The position numbers and the translations under genes were made by a program. From CAYPTB01 sp964413535 (GTDB lineage Bacteria; Planctomycetota; UBA1135; GCA-002686595): a DNA stretch of 64,000 nt. The notes beneath the pieces are model-generated. The model saw only the letters and a program-made list of their open reading frames with translations. It was not told the DNA's origin and made no database searches. Position 1 is the stretch's first letter. Each line of letters opens with the position of its first letter. Positions 49,276 to 61,776 of this stretch are shown here, one piece after another. The stretch spans positions 62,001-126,000 of the forward strand of contig CAYPTB010000027.1 in assembly GCA_964413535.1 (NCBI GenBank), given 5' to 3'.

Positions 49276-50919
49276 CTAGCGTTCGAGCCGCACCACGCGG
49301 TCGACGGCGACGTCGCGCAGCACCGTGCGCTCGCCGTCCGGCCAGATCGCGGAGAGCTCGTCCACGCGCTCGACCGCTCCAAGCCCGAAGTGGAAGCGGC
49401 GGTCGGAGACCGAGCAGTAGGATCCGCCGTAGACCGCGTGGCGCACGAACCTGCGCTCGCCGGCCCCGAGCTCGACGCGCACGGCTCCGTTCGCCTCGAC
49501 CAGGAGCCAGGCGCCGCGGCGCGGCGAGTCGTTGCGCAGCACGGTCGGCGGCGCGTCGATGCTCGAGACGACCAGGTCCACGTCGCCGTCGCCGTCGAGG
49601 TCGCCGGCCGCGAGGCCGCGGCTCGATCGGACCACCTCGAGGCCCGGCCCCGATTGCGCGCCCACGTCCACGAACTTGCCCCCCTCGCCGTGCAGGAGCA
49701 GGTCCGGCTGGCGATAGCCGATGAGCTCGGCCGCGAACAGATCGGCCTCGGGGTAGATGTGCCCGCAGGCGACGAACAGATCGAGCCAGCCGTCGAGGTC
49801 GAGATCCGCGAGTACTGCTCCCCACTCGAGCGTCGCGTAGGTCGGCCCCCTCAAGCCGTAGCGCGTCGTCGCGTCGTCGAACATGCAGTTCCCGCGGTTC
49901 AGGTAGAGCGTGGCCGGGTCGAGCGCGAAGGCGGTCACGAGCATGTCGACGCGCCCGTCGAGGTCGACATCGCCGGCCGCGACGCCCATGCTCGCCTGGG
50001 CGAGACCGCTCTTGTCCTGCGCCGCGCCGCTCCACAGCCCCATCTCCTGGAAGTGGCCGGTGCCGTCGTTGCGATAGAGGTAGTTCGGGTTCGAGTCGTT
50101 CGCGACGTACAGGTCGAGGTCGAGATCGTCGTCGAGGTCGAGCGCCTGCACGCCGAAGCCCCAGTACAGGCCCACGTCCGTCAGCCCCGCCTCCTCCGTC
50201 GCGTCTCGGAAGCCTCCGCGACCGTCGTTCGCGAAGTAGCGGTCGGGCTCGCCCTCGAGCCCGAACGGGCCGACCATGACCTTCTGACCCTTCCAGTCGA
50301 ACGTGGCCTTGGCCTCGAGCACCTCCTCGAGCGTGCACGCGATGTAGCCCGCGACGAACAGGTCGAGATCGCCGTCGCCCTCGGCGTCGAAGAGCGCGGC
50401 GCCCGTCGACCAGCCGTCGATGCCGGGCGAGCTCGGCGCCGGGACGAAGCGCGCGTCGCCGCCGTTCAGGTAGAGCACGTCGGGGCCGAAGTTCGCGACG
50501 AACACGTCGACGTCCCCGTCGCCGTCCACGTCGCCGCACTCGACGCCGGTGCCCCACCCCTCGTCGCCGAGCCCCGAACGCTCGGTCGCGTCCGCGAACG
50601 TCCCGTCCCCGCGATTGTCGTAGTAGACGTCGCGCCCGCGCTCGAGCACCTGCGCGCCCGCGAGGCGCCAGCCGTTCGCGAGGAAGAGATCGAGGTCGCC
50701 GTCACCCTCGCCGTCGAAGAGCGCGAGCCCGGACCCGCCCGATTCGAGGATGTGGGGCCTCTCGGGGCGGCCGCACCAGATCGGCGCGACGACTCCGGCG
50801 TCCGCGGCGACGTCGACGAAGAGGAGCGGCGCTGGCGCGTCGGCCGAGCCCGCGGGTGGCTGCGTGGCGTCGTCCGAGCAGGCGACGAGCGCCACGAGCA
50901 GCCACCCCGTACGTCTCAT
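49276..50919 (-). CDS. CRTAC1 family lipoprotein with FG-GAP/VCBS repeats
   Basis: A 547-residue protein with a lipoprotein signal (WLLVALVACSDDATQ). FG-GAP/VCBS calcium-binding repeats follow (DGEGDGDLDLFLANGW, GDVDGDGDVDVFVANFG, DLDLDGWLDLFVACGH, GDLDGDGDVDLVVSS). A C-terminal ASPIC/UnbV-like domain (FGLGAVERVDELSAIWPDGERTVLRDV) completes the CRTAC1 architecture. Such proteins are secreted, probably bind calcium and may bind ligands, with unknown activity. Its start overlaps the upstream small secreted protein's stop by four bases. Confidence 0.88.
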   Translation of the reverse strand: MRRTGWLLVALVACSDDATQPPAGSADAPAPLLFVDVAADAGVVAPIWCGRPERPHILESGGSGLALFDGEGDGDLDLFLANGWRLAGAQVLERGRDVYYDNRGDGTFADATERSGLGDEGWGTGVECGDVDGDGDVDVFVANFGPDVLYLNGGDARFVPAPSSPGIDGWSTGAALFDAEGDGDLDLFVAGYIACTLEEVLEAKATFDWKGQKVMVGPFGLEGEPDRYFANDGRGGFRDATEEAGLTDVGLYWGFGVQALDLDDDLDLDLYVANDSNPNYLYRNDGTGHFQEMGLWSGAAQDKSGLAQASMGVAAGDVDLDGRVDMLVTAFALDPATLYLNRGNCMFDDATTRYGLRGPTYATLEWGAVLADLDLDGWLDLFVACGHIYPEADLFAAELIGYRQPDLLLHGEGGKFVDVGAQSGPGLEVVRSSRGLAAGDLDGDGDVDLVVSSIDAPPTVLRNDSPRRGAWLLVEANGAVRVELGAGERRFVRHAVYGGSYCSVSDRRFHFGLGAVERVDELSAIWPDGERTVLRDVAVDRVVRLER

Positions 50920-51404
50920 TTCGCCGCGAGCAGCGGATCGGCGATGGCCGCGAAGTCCTTCCAGGCCTTGTCGCGCGCGGCGTCGTCCCTGGCGGAGCGC
51001 ATGGCGGCAGCGGCGGCGAGGGCGCCCTCCTTCGCCTTCTTCGTCACCAGCACGTAGCCGGGGTCGAAGATGCCCTTGGCCTCGCCCGCGGCGTTGTGGT
51101 TGAAGCCGCCGTCGAGGAGCTTCTTGCGCACGCCGCCGATGGCGTTGTCGCCCTCGTTGCCGAAGAGTGCCATCTCGGCCGCGGCCTCTTCGTGCTTCTT
51201 GTTCTCGTGGTGCATCTTCGCGGCCTGGTAGTGGCCGGAGAGCATCCCGCGCACGAACTGCTCCTCGGTCTCGTGCAGCGCCAGGATGGCGTCAGCCAGG
51301 GACGAGTAGCAGGTGACCGTGGTCGAGGGAGTCGCCTGCGAACGCAGGCCTGCGTAACCGAATCCTGTGAGCAGCGCCGCGGACGCGATCAGTGCTAGCT
51401 TCAT
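50916..51404 (-). CDS. Small exported helical protein
   Basis: A 162-residue protein from ATG 51404, preceded by GGAAGGAAG. A signal peptide (KLALIASAALLTGFGYAGL) precedes an alpha-helical mature part (SLADAILALHETEEQFVRGMLSGHYQAAKMHHENKKHEEAAAEMALFGNEGDNAIGG) with several histidines and lysines. I do not recognise the family. It ends four bases into the ATG of the CRTAC1 gene, so the two are an operon, probably exported together. The 160 bp between this gene and the FIST gene should carry divergent promoters. Confidence 0.65.
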   Translation of the reverse strand: MKLALIASAALLTGFGYAGLRSQATPSTTVTCYSSLADAILALHETEEQFVRGMLSGHYQAAKMHHENKKHEEAAAEMALFGNEGDNAIGGVRKKLLDGGFNHNAAGEAKGIFDPGYVLVTKKAKEGALAAAAAMRSARDDAARDKAWKDFAAIADPLLAAK

Positions 51405-51606
51405 CACGCTTCCTTCCTTCGAGGTGGCTTGGACTTGTCGGGGAGAGCTCGGCGGCAACCTAGCGTCCGCCAGCGCAACGAGGAAGGCTCCTCCCCCGCG
51501 TCCCGGCATCGAGGCGAATCCCCGGCCTCCGCGCGCGCCGGGCTCAAGTGGTTCTCGGAAAGGGACGATGGGCGGGATTCCGACCTTCCACCAGAGGAGC
51601 CCCCGC

Positions 51607-52748
51607 TTGAAGCTCGAAACGCTTGCCTACACGATCGACGAAGGTTGGTCGGTCCGACCGTTCCCCGCGCTCGACTCGGAGCGCACGCTGCTCGTCGTCT
51701 TCGGAGCTCCGCGCTACGTGGACGATCCCGCGCCGCTGCGCGAGCTGCGCGCCGCCTTCCCGCGCTCGCACGTCGTCGGCTGTTCCACCTCGGGCGAGAT
51801 CCACGGGACGCTGCTCGCGGACGATTCGCTCTCGGTCGCGATCTGCCGTTTCGAGTCTTGCGAGCTCGCGTCGACGTCCGCGCCGATCCAGGGTTCGGAG
51901 GACTCGTTCACCGTCGGCAAGCAGTTGGCCGAGGAGCTCTGGCGCGACGACCTGCGCGCCCTGTTCGTGCTGTCGGACGGCCTCAACGTCAACGGCAGCG
52001 AGCTCGTGCGCGGTCTCAACGACATCGTCCCCGACTCGGTCGTCGTGACGGGCGGGCTGGCAGGCGACGGCGCGCGCTTCCAACGCACGTGGGTGATGGG
52101 CGGCGGAGAGCCGCGGACCCACCTCGTGTCGGCAGTCGGCATGTACGGCGCAGGCCTCCAAGTCGGCCACGGGTCGAAGGGTGGCTGGGACATGTTCGGC
52201 CCCGCGCGGCTCATCACGCGCTCGAAGGCGAACGTGCTGTACGAGCTCGACGGGCGCCCGGCGCTCGAGATCTACAAGGAGTACCTCGGGGAGCGCGCCG
52301 CTGGACTGCCTGCCACCGCGCTGCTCTTCCCGCTCGCCCTGCGCGCGAACGCCGACGACACGAAGGAGCTCGTGCGCACGGTGCTGGCCGTGGACGAGGC
52401 CCAGCAGTCCATGACGTTCGCCGGCGACATGCCGGAGGGACACCTGGCCCAGCTCATGCGCGCCAACTTCGAGCGCCTGATCGATGGAGCTGCGAGCGCA
52501 GCGCTGCACACGCTCCACTCCGCCGGCGACGTCGTGGGCACGGACGTGCTCGCGATCGCGATCTCGTGCGTGGGGCGGCGTCTGATCCTCGGCGAGCGCA
52601 CCGAGGAGGAGATCGAGGCGGCGTTCCAGTCGATGCCGCCCGGCACGCGGCAGGTCGGCTTCTACAGCTACGGCGAGATCTCGCCCTACGCCTCGGGCCA
52701 CTGCGACCTGCACAACCAGACGATGACGCTGACGACCTTCTCGGAGTC

Positions 52749-52752
<4 letters not shown>
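51607..52752 (+). CDS. FIST domain sensor protein
   Basis: A 381-residue protein from TTG 51607, which lies seven bases after AGAGGAG. ATG 51568 (13 codons upstream) is the alternative, with a poorly spaced AAAGGG. FIST_N: VVFGAPRYVDDPAPLRELRAAFPRSHVVGCSTSGEIHG, LRALFVLSDGLNVNGSELVRGL, VVTGGLAGDGARFQRTWV. FIST_C: ALEIYKEYLG and RQVGFYSYGEISPYASG. FIST domains are thought to bind small ligands such as amino acids and to signal to kinases or methyl-accepting proteins. The stop overlaps the GTG of the hybrid kinase that follows, so it is probably that kinase's sensor. Confidence 0.87.
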
Positions 52753-55370
<2,618 letters not shown>

Positions 55371-55436
55371 CACGAAGGGGATCGGTGCGCTCGCTGCGCC
55401 GCGTCCGCAAACCTGCGCCCGGTCTCGGGCGCGACC

Positions 55437-56138
55437 TCACCCGCCGGCTTCCTTCGAGCAGGTGGCGTCGGGCCCCGTCTTGCACACGCAGGCGTCCTCG
55501 CAGGTGCAGGCGTCGAGCGCCGCGAGCTCCTCCGCCGTGCGCGGCTTCTGCGGATTGAGGTGACGCACGAGCGCCATCCTCCGGTGATGGCAGAAGGGCA
55601 CGAAGGTCGGGCTCTCCTCGTTGTGGCACGTCGTGCAGGTCGAGAGCGGCGGCCGGAGCACGATCTCGCCCTCGGGGATGTCGGGGTAGCCGGGCCCGGC
55701 GTCCTTGGCCGCGCGCATGCGCGCCAGCATGTGCTGCTCGCCCGGGCCGTGGCAGGTCTCGCACTGCACGCCGGCGGTGCGGTCGAAGCCCTTCTGGAAG
55801 TGATCGTCGGGGAGACCGAAGCCCGTGACGTGGCAGCGCACGCACTCGTCGCTCTTCTGCGGATCGGCGATGCCGCGCTCGGCCGCGACCTCCTTCGCGC
55901 GCGGACTCGCGAGGACCTCGAAGGCCTTGGCGTGCGGTCCGGCTTGGAAGCGCGCGAACTGGTTGCCCGTCTCCTCCTTCGAGTGGCAGGCCTTACACTT
56001 CGCGACGCCCAGGTAGCGGTTCTTGGGGGCCTGCCCGCCCGGGGGCTCCGACGCGCCCCCCGCGAGCGAAGCGGCCGCCAGCAAGAGGACCGAGGAGAAC
56101 GCGAGGACGACGAGCGAACGAGCAGTGCGACGAACCAT
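55437..56138 (-). CDS. Exported tetraheme cytochrome c (c554-like), paralogue 1
   Basis: A 233-residue protein from ATG 56138, preceded by AGGAAGGG, with a signal peptide (RSLVVLAFSSVLLLAAASLAG). Four CxxCH heme motifs: CKACH, CVRCH, CETCH and CTTCH. The CETCHGPGEQH segment, with IADPQKSDECVRCH before it, places it in the cytochrome c554/c-family group. The C-terminal tail has five more cysteines without heme motifs (CTCEDACVC and a final C), possibly a metal site. The paralogue at 62669-63364 shares the same heme spacing. It is encoded divergently from the barrel/13-heme/decaheme genes, so it may feed electrons to the outer-membrane conduit. Confidence 0.88.
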   Translation of the reverse strand: MVRRTARSLVVLAFSSVLLLAAASLAGGASEPPGGQAPKNRYLGVAKCKACHSKEETGNQFARFQAGPHAKAFEVLASPRAKEVAAERGIADPQKSDECVRCHVTGFGLPDDHFQKGFDRTAGVQCETCHGPGEQHMLARMRAAKDAGPGYPDIPEGEIVLRPPLSTCTTCHNEESPTFVPFCHHRRMALVRHLNPQKPRTAEELAALDACTCEDACVCKTGPDATCSKEAGG

Positions 56139-56348
56139 GGAGCCCTTCCTGTGCCGGCGGCACGACGGCGACGACCTGCCTAGGCTAGCCCTTCGTCGAG
56201 CCCGCGAACACGGGCGGCTCGTACGCACTGGCTCGCAGGAGCCTGCGCAGGGATGCGTATCCAAGCGTAGGCCTGAAAAGGGGAAAAGAGAGCGTAGAGA
56301 GCTCGACACCGTTTACCCGGCCGAGCTCCGCAGGAACCTCAGGGGCGG

Positions 56349-57743
56349 ATGACCGACGTCTTGCGTGCGATCGCCGGTTGCGAGCCGAAGGCGCGGGGCG
56401 CGCTTTCGCGCAAGCGCGTCCGAGGGCGGCTCGCGTCCCTCGTCGCGACGCTCGCGGCCTGCTCGATCGGCGGAGCGGCGCGGGCACAGGAACCGCTCGC
56501 TCCGCCCCTCGGCGGCGCGGGCGTTCCCGTGCGCGGGCGCTTCACGTTGGGAGGAACCCTGCGCGACACGAGCGGGGCGTCGGACGCGGACCTGCACGGA
56601 TTCCTGTCCGTCGACGCCGGCGATCCAGAGCTCCATCCGTTCACCTTCCACGCCGCGAGCCGACTGGCGTGGGACGTCGACGCGGACGACGGCGACGTCT
56701 TCGACGGGATCTCCGACACGTACTCGCACGCCGTGACGGCCAGGCTCTACGACGCGTGGATCGACGTGCACGACGTCGAGCACGTCCCGCTCGTGCGCAT
56801 CGGACGCCAGAGCGACTACGAGACGCCGGATCCCGTGCTCTACGACGGCGTGCGGCTGGAGAGCCAGCCCTTCGGTCCGCGCGAGGTGCGTTTCGGGCTC
56901 TACGGCGGTGTGTCGAACCACCTCTACGAATCGTCTCCGAGCGGCGACTATCTGGGCGGCGCGTACGTGGACGGCCGACCCTGGCGCCGCGGCCGCGTCC
57001 GGCTCGACTGGATGCGCGCGGCGGACGAGCTCGCCTCCGACCAGGAGCTCGCGAGCCTGCTCGGGGTCTCTGCGTGGCAGACCCTCACGCACAACCTGAG
57101 CGCGCGAGCCTCCTACACGTTGCTCGAGGGTCGAAACCGCGACCTCGACCTGGGAGCGACCTGGTACGACCCCGAGCCCGACTTCACGGTCCGTGCCTCG
57201 TACTACCGCCTGTTCGAGACCCAGTCCGCGAACCCGCTCGAGTTCGACACGTTCGCCACGACCCTGCTCGACTATTTCCCCTTCGATCGCTACGGACTGG
57301 TCGTGGCGAAGGGAATCTCGCGGCGCCTGCGCATCGAAGCGGGCACCGACCTGCGCGACGTGCACGACGACGACGACGAAGGCGTCTTCAACCGCGACGT
57401 CTGGCGCACGTGGGTGACCGCGACCGTCGACGAAGTGCTCTCCCCCGGGACGAGCGTGAGCGTCACGGGCGACGTGTGGGAGAGCGACAACCAGGAGACG
57501 AGCTCCTTCGGAGCCGATCTCTCGCACGAGTTCTCCGAGACCACGAACGCCTCGCTCGGCACCTACTACGCGTTGTACGAGTTCGACGCTCTGCTCGTGG
57601 CGGAGCGGGAGGACGTGCGTGTCTACTACGTCAAGGCGCAACGCGAGCTCTCCGACGCGCTGGACCTCCAGGTCGGCTTCGACTTCGAGGACGCCGACAT
57701 CGACTTCACGAGGCTGAGGGTCAAACTGTCATGGCGCTTCTGA
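56349..57743 (+). CDS. Outer-membrane beta-barrel protein (MtrB/PioB-like porin)
   Basis: A 464-residue protein. After a signal region (SLVATLAACSIGGAARAQE) the chain consists of alternating amphipathic strands with many D-, Y- and R-rich turns: FTFHAASRLAWDVDADD, DAWIDVHDVEHVPLVRIGRQSDYE, EVRFGLYGGVSN, FTVRASYYRLFE. It ends in LRVKLSWRF, an outer-membrane protein C-terminal phenylalanine signature. It is smaller than typical MtrB (about 700) but stands directly upstream of a 13-heme lipoprotein and an OmcA/MtrC-type decaheme. A porin-cytochrome complex sheath is therefore the likely role. Its last 13 bases overlap the next gene. Confidence 0.8.
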   Translation: MTDVLRAIAGCEPKARGALSRKRVRGRLASLVATLAACSIGGAARAQEPLAPPLGGAGVPVRGRFTLGGTLRDTSGASDADLHGFLSVDAGDPELHPFTFHAASRLAWDVDADDGDVFDGISDTYSHAVTARLYDAWIDVHDVEHVPLVRIGRQSDYETPDPVLYDGVRLESQPFGPREVRFGLYGGVSNHLYESSPSGDYLGGAYVDGRPWRRGRVRLDWMRAADELASDQELASLLGVSAWQTLTHNLSARASYTLLEGRNRDLDLGATWYDPEPDFTVRASYYRLFETQSANPLEFDTFATTLLDYFPFDRYGLVVAKGISRRLRIEAGTDLRDVHDDDDEGVFNRDVWRTWVTATVDEVLSPGTSVSVTGDVWESDNQETSSFGADLSHEFSETTNASLGTYYALYEFDALLVAEREDVRVYYVKAQRELSDALDLQVGFDFEDADIDFTRLRVKLSWRF

Positions 57744-58771
57744 CGAGCCCGCTGCAAGGTTCCCGAGCCCGGACGACGGCTCTGCGCGCGACGCTGGCCG
57801 CGGGTCTCCTCGTGCTCGCGGGTTGCATCCTGAACGAGCTGCTGGGGGGCGACTCGGACCAGGGTCCGGTCTTCCCCCACCGCGTGCACGTCGTCGACCA
57901 GGGCTTCGACTGCGCGATCTGCCACGAGCCGGCCGAGGGCGCGGACCGCCCGTCCATGCCCGCGCTCGAGAGCTGCTCCCTGTGCCACGACGGCCTCGAC
58001 GAGGAGAAGCCGCCGGAACGGCGCGCCGACGCCCTGTACACGGAAGGAGTGCTCCGCCCGGGCGTGCTCGCCCTCTCGTCCGAGATCCGCTTCTCGCACG
58101 CGGCGCACGTCGAGTACACGGCCTCCGACTGCAACGCCTGTCACGTCGGCATGGACGAGAGCGAGCGCGTCACGGCCGCCGACGTCGTGACCATGGACGA
58201 CTGCACGGCCTGCCACGCCGCGAACGACGTCGATCCCTCCTGCGCGACCTGTCACTCGCAGGTCGACCGCGACTTCGCTCCGCCGAGCCACGAGCGCGCC
58301 TGGCTCGCGCTGCACGGCGAGGTATCGCTCGCGAAAGAGGCCGGCGTCGCGAACCGCTGCGACCTGTGCCACGAACAGTCGAGCTGCAACCAGTGCCACA
58401 ACGAGGTGGCCCCCGCGAGCCACAACGGCTTCTGGCGGCTGCGCGGACACGCCATCCCCGCCAGCCTCGACCGCCAGGACTGCGCGGTCTGCCATCGCGA
58501 CGACTTCTGCACGCGCTGCCACGAGGAGACGCCGCCGCTCTCGCACAGCGCGAGCTTCGGCAGCCTCCGCAACAATCACTGCCTCACCTGCCACTTCCCC
58601 CTCTCCAACGAGGGCTGCTTCACGTGTCACAAGTCCACGCCGAGCCACCAGCTCGGCGCGCCGCAGCCCCCCGATCACCAACCGGGAGCCAACTGCAGGC
58701 TCTGTCACGGCTTCCAGGCTCCGCTGCCGCACGTCGACGACGGGAGCCAATGCAGCCTGTGTCACCCGTGA
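57731..58771 (+). CDS. 13-heme c-type cytochrome lipoprotein
   Basis: A 346-residue protein with a lipoprotein signal (GLLVLAGC) and thirteen CxxCH motifs in order: CAICH, CSLCH, CNACH, CTACH, CATCH, CDLCH, CNQCH, CAVCH, CTRCH, CLTCH, CFTCH, CRLCH, CSLCH. Spacing is about 20-30 residues, with distal histidines (HRVHVV, HAAHVEY). One class III-like heme per 27 residues makes it very heme-dense. It starts inside the last codons of the barrel gene (overlap of 13 bases), so both are translated from one message. It is a candidate electron carrier inside or below the barrel, analogous to MtrA (decaheme), but with three more hemes. Confidence 0.88.
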   Translation: MALLTSPLQGSRARTTALRATLAAGLLVLAGCILNELLGGDSDQGPVFPHRVHVVDQGFDCAICHEPAEGADRPSMPALESCSLCHDGLDEEKPPERRADALYTEGVLRPGVLALSSEIRFSHAAHVEYTASDCNACHVGMDESERVTAADVVTMDDCTACHAANDVDPSCATCHSQVDRDFAPPSHERAWLALHGEVSLAKEAGVANRCDLCHEQSSCNQCHNEVAPASHNGFWRLRGHAIPASLDRQDCAVCHRDDFCTRCHEETPPLSHSASFGSLRNNHCLTCHFPLSNEGCFTCHKSTPSHQLGAPQPPDHQPGANCRLCHGFQAPLPHVDDGSQCSLCHP

Positions 58772-58812
58772 CACGGAGCGAGGGAAACGGCGAGCCCAGC
58801 GAGGGAATCCCC

Positions 58813-61686
58813 ATGACGACCAGGAACGACGAGCGGCCGCACGGCCGAGCCTTCATCGCACTCTTCCTCGCCTCGCTCTGCGCCTGCGAGGGCGACGACG
58901 GTGATCGGGGTCCGGCGGGTCCGGCGGGCACCGGGATCGGGCCCACGAGCACCGTCCTCGACAAGGACGAAGTCGCCCCAAGGGTCGTCGTGACGATCAC
59001 CGGCGTCTCCGGGGCGAGCGGCGCGACGGGCAACTTCGAGCCGGGCGACACGCCCTCCGTCACCTTCACGCTCGCGCACGACGACGGCTCCCCCTGGGGC
59101 ATCGACGAGCTCTCGCTCGGACGCGCGCTCGTCTCGGGTCCGACCTTCAACTACCAGCGCGTGCTGGCCGAGGCCACGAACGTCCGCGCCGCGTCGGTGC
59201 AGAACGCCGACGGCTCGTGGACCTACACCTTCGCGAGCCCGATCCCCGCGACCTATCTCCCCCCGCTCAACGACACGGCTGCGTTCGGCGCCGACGACGG
59301 CGAGCTCGCCGGCCAGGCGCTGCTCGACGGCACCTACACGGTCGGCCTGTACTTCGGCTGGAGCTACTTGGTGGACGGGGACTCCGAGCGCGAGGTGGGC
59401 GAGGACACCTTCGACTTCCTGCTCGGGCCGACGGCCGTCCTGGAAAGCCGGCAGGTGGTCAAGAGCGACAACTGCAACCGCTGTCACGGGGACCTGCAGG
59501 CCCACGGCGGCTCGCGCCAGAGCGCGGAGCTGTGCCTCCTGTGCCACACCGCCGGCGCGGAGGACCGCAACGTGATGAGCGCCGCCGGAGGCACCCCCGG
59601 CGCGTCGATCGACTTCCGCATCATGATCCACCGGATCCACAACGGAGCGCACCTGCCCTCCGTCGTCGGGATGACGACCGACGTGAACGGAGCGCGGGAC
59701 TACACCGCAGCGTCGGTCCCCTACGAGCTCGTGGGCTTCAACAACAACGTCCTCGACTTCTCCGGGGTCCTCTTCCCGGCCTGGCCCAACTTCGACGAGC
59801 CCATGCCGCGCGACGCGGGGCACGCGCTGCTCTCCGGGCCGAACCAGACCAAGGAGGACACGGTGCGGCGCGGCGTGACGAGCTGCTACCTGTGCCATGG
59901 CGACCCCGACGGGACCGGTGGGCTCACCGCGCCCGCGCAGGGCGACCTCGCGTTCGCGCAGCCGTCGCGCGGAGCCTGCGCCTCGTGCCACGACGACTGG
60001 ATCCCCGAGCTGCCCTACGTCGCGAACGGGGAGACGATGGATCCCCAGCTCTCCGACGGCGCCTGCCTCGACTGCCACGCGGTCGCGGGCGATCCCCTGG
60101 CGACGCGCGACGCGCACCTCCACCCGTTGCTCGATCCGAGCTTCGCGACCGGCTTCCACCTCGCGATCACGGACGTCGTCGAAGCGGGCGTGCACGACAT
60201 GGACGGCACCGTCGACCCCGGCGAGAAGATCGCCTTCACCTTCACGGTGCAGGACGACGCCGGGAACGACGTGCCGACCGGCGCCCTGAACCAGATTAAC
60301 TTCTCGCTCAACGGCCCGACGACCCACCAGAACATCCTGGAGACGGGCGGGATCCCGCTCGGCATGCTCACCGGCGCCCAACCCTTCACGCTGAACGTCC
60401 CCACGCGACGCTACTTCGAGTACGTCGGCGACGACGCGGGCGGCCTGCAGGCCTTCCCCACGAGCTTCGCCCCGCACTGGAACGTCACGGGGGCGGCCAC
60501 CGAAGTGCGCGTGCGCACCGGGCTCGGAGCGGGGAGCACGAACCTCGCCCAGGCCGTGGCGGCGCCCGTGAACTTCGTGGACGTGGTCGACGCCACGGGC
60601 TTCCTGCGCAACGACTTCGTCGTGATCGACGACGGGATCGCGAGCCGCGAGTACCTGCAGATCCAGACGGTCGAGGGCAACCGCCTGTGGTTCTCGTCGC
60701 CGGGGAACGCCGCCTACCCGCCCGGACCGCTCCTCGACCATCCCATGGGCGCGGCGGTCGAGGAAGTCACGACGTCGGTCGTCTCGGGCGCGAGCTACAT
60801 GCTCGACGCGCCGAACGGAACGGTCACGGAGCTCGTGGACTTCGCCAACGGCGACGCCGTGCTCGTGACCTACACGACCGACCTCGTGCTCCCCGCTCGC
60901 TACCCGCTCGCGATCAACGCCGGGCCGGACCTGACGGAGGTCCAGGGCGGGTGGGCCGGCAAGAGCCTGGTCGACGGCACCTACACGCTCACACTGTGGG
61001 GACGGCTCGACCGCAGCCTGCCGCTGCTCGGCGAGACGACGACCTATCGCGACCTCGCCGAGGGCGAGAGCTTCGACTTCCTCGTCGGGAACGCCGCGGC
61101 GCTCGAGCCCTACGACAAGATCTCGTCGGCTTCGAACTGCTACGCCTGTCACGTCGGGATCACGTTCCACGGACGCAGCCGCCGCGGCTTCGCGACCTGC
61201 ATCGCCTGCCACGGCAACGCCGCCTCCGGCGACCGCACGCGCTACGTGGCGGCGGATGCGCCCGAGACGGCCGGCGTGACGATCGACTTCGCCCAGCTCG
61301 TGCACAAGCTGCACCGCGGGGCGGACCTCGCGAACCCGTCGACCTACGTCGTCGTCGGCTTCGGCAACATGGCCTATCCCGCCAACTTCAGCGAGATCAC
61401 GTTCGAGGAGGTGCACTTCCCGTCCCTGCCGAGCGGCGTGAAGGACTGCGCGATCTGCCACGGCACCGGCGACGCCTTCGAGGAGCCCTTCGACTTCGAC
61501 CACCCGACGGAGCAGGGCGCGCCCGGCCAGGAGTGGCGCCTCGTGTGCGGCTCGTGCCACGACTCGGCGACCGAGGCGGCGCACTTCGACACGCAGACCT
61601 CGGCCACGACCGGCGAGGAGGCGTGCGCGCTGTGCCACGGCGCGAACGAGGAGTGGTCCGTCCCGGTCATGCACACCATCCGCTGA
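58813..61686 (+). CDS. OmcA/MtrC family decaheme c-type cytochrome, surface lipoprotein
   Basis: A 957-residue protein from ATG 58813, with a GAGGGAA leader. The N-terminus (RAFIALFLASLCACEGDDGD) is a lipoprotein signal followed by a short collagen-like GPAGPAG stretch, as in other OmcA/MtrC proteins. Ten CxxCH motifs: CNRCH, CLLCH, CYLCH, CASCH, CLDCH in the first half and CYACH, CIACH, CAICH, CGSCH, CALCH in the second. Beta-rich domains (DIMRIHRIHNGAHLPSV-like MIHRIHNG, LVHKLHRGADL) sit between, the classical pentaheme/split-barrel layout. It should expose ten hemes at the cell surface for reduction of an extracellular acceptor. Confidence 0.93.
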   Translation: MTTRNDERPHGRAFIALFLASLCACEGDDGDRGPAGPAGTGIGPTSTVLDKDEVAPRVVVTITGVSGASGATGNFEPGDTPSVTFTLAHDDGSPWGIDELSLGRALVSGPTFNYQRVLAEATNVRAASVQNADGSWTYTFASPIPATYLPPLNDTAAFGADDGELAGQALLDGTYTVGLYFGWSYLVDGDSEREVGEDTFDFLLGPTAVLESRQVVKSDNCNRCHGDLQAHGGSRQSAELCLLCHTAGAEDRNVMSAAGGTPGASIDFRIMIHRIHNGAHLPSVVGMTTDVNGARDYTAASVPYELVGFNNNVLDFSGVLFPAWPNFDEPMPRDAGHALLSGPNQTKEDTVRRGVTSCYLCHGDPDGTGGLTAPAQGDLAFAQPSRGACASCHDDWIPELPYVANGETMDPQLSDGACLDCHAVAGDPLATRDAHLHPLLDPSFATGFHLAITDVVEAGVHDMDGTVDPGEKIAFTFTVQDDAGNDVPTGALNQINFSLNGPTTHQNILETGGIPLGMLTGAQPFTLNVPTRRYFEYVGDDAGGLQAFPTSFAPHWNVTGAATEVRVRTGLGAGSTNLAQAVAAPVNFVDVVDATGFLRNDFVVIDDGIASREYLQIQTVEGNRLWFSSPGNAAYPPGPLLDHPMGAAVEEVTTSVVSGASYMLDAPNGTVTELVDFANGDAVLVTYTTDLVLPARYPLAINAGPDLTEVQGGWAGKSLVDGTYTLTLWGRLDRSLPLLGETTTYRDLAEGESFDFLVGNAAALEPYDKISSASNCYACHVGITFHGRSRRGFATCIACHGNAASGDRTRYVAADAPETAGVTIDFAQLVHKLHRGADLANPSTYVVVGFGNMAYPANFSEITFEEVHFPSLPSGVKDCAICHGTGDAFEEPFDFDHPTEQGAPGQEWRLVCGSCHDSATEAAHFDTQTSATTGEEACALCHGANEEWSVPVMHTIR

Positions 61687-61776
61687 TGGTGGCGCGTCCG
61701 CACACGTACTCCGGCCGTCTACCGCGCGCGCGCGGTCGGGCTCCTGTGCGCCGTAGCGCTCGCGGGGCTCGGCGTC

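Noticed and set aside
58762..61674. Long minus-strand open frame antisense to the decaheme cytochrome
   Set aside because: Shadow frame rich in Arg and Val; the ten CxxCH motifs are on the plus strand.
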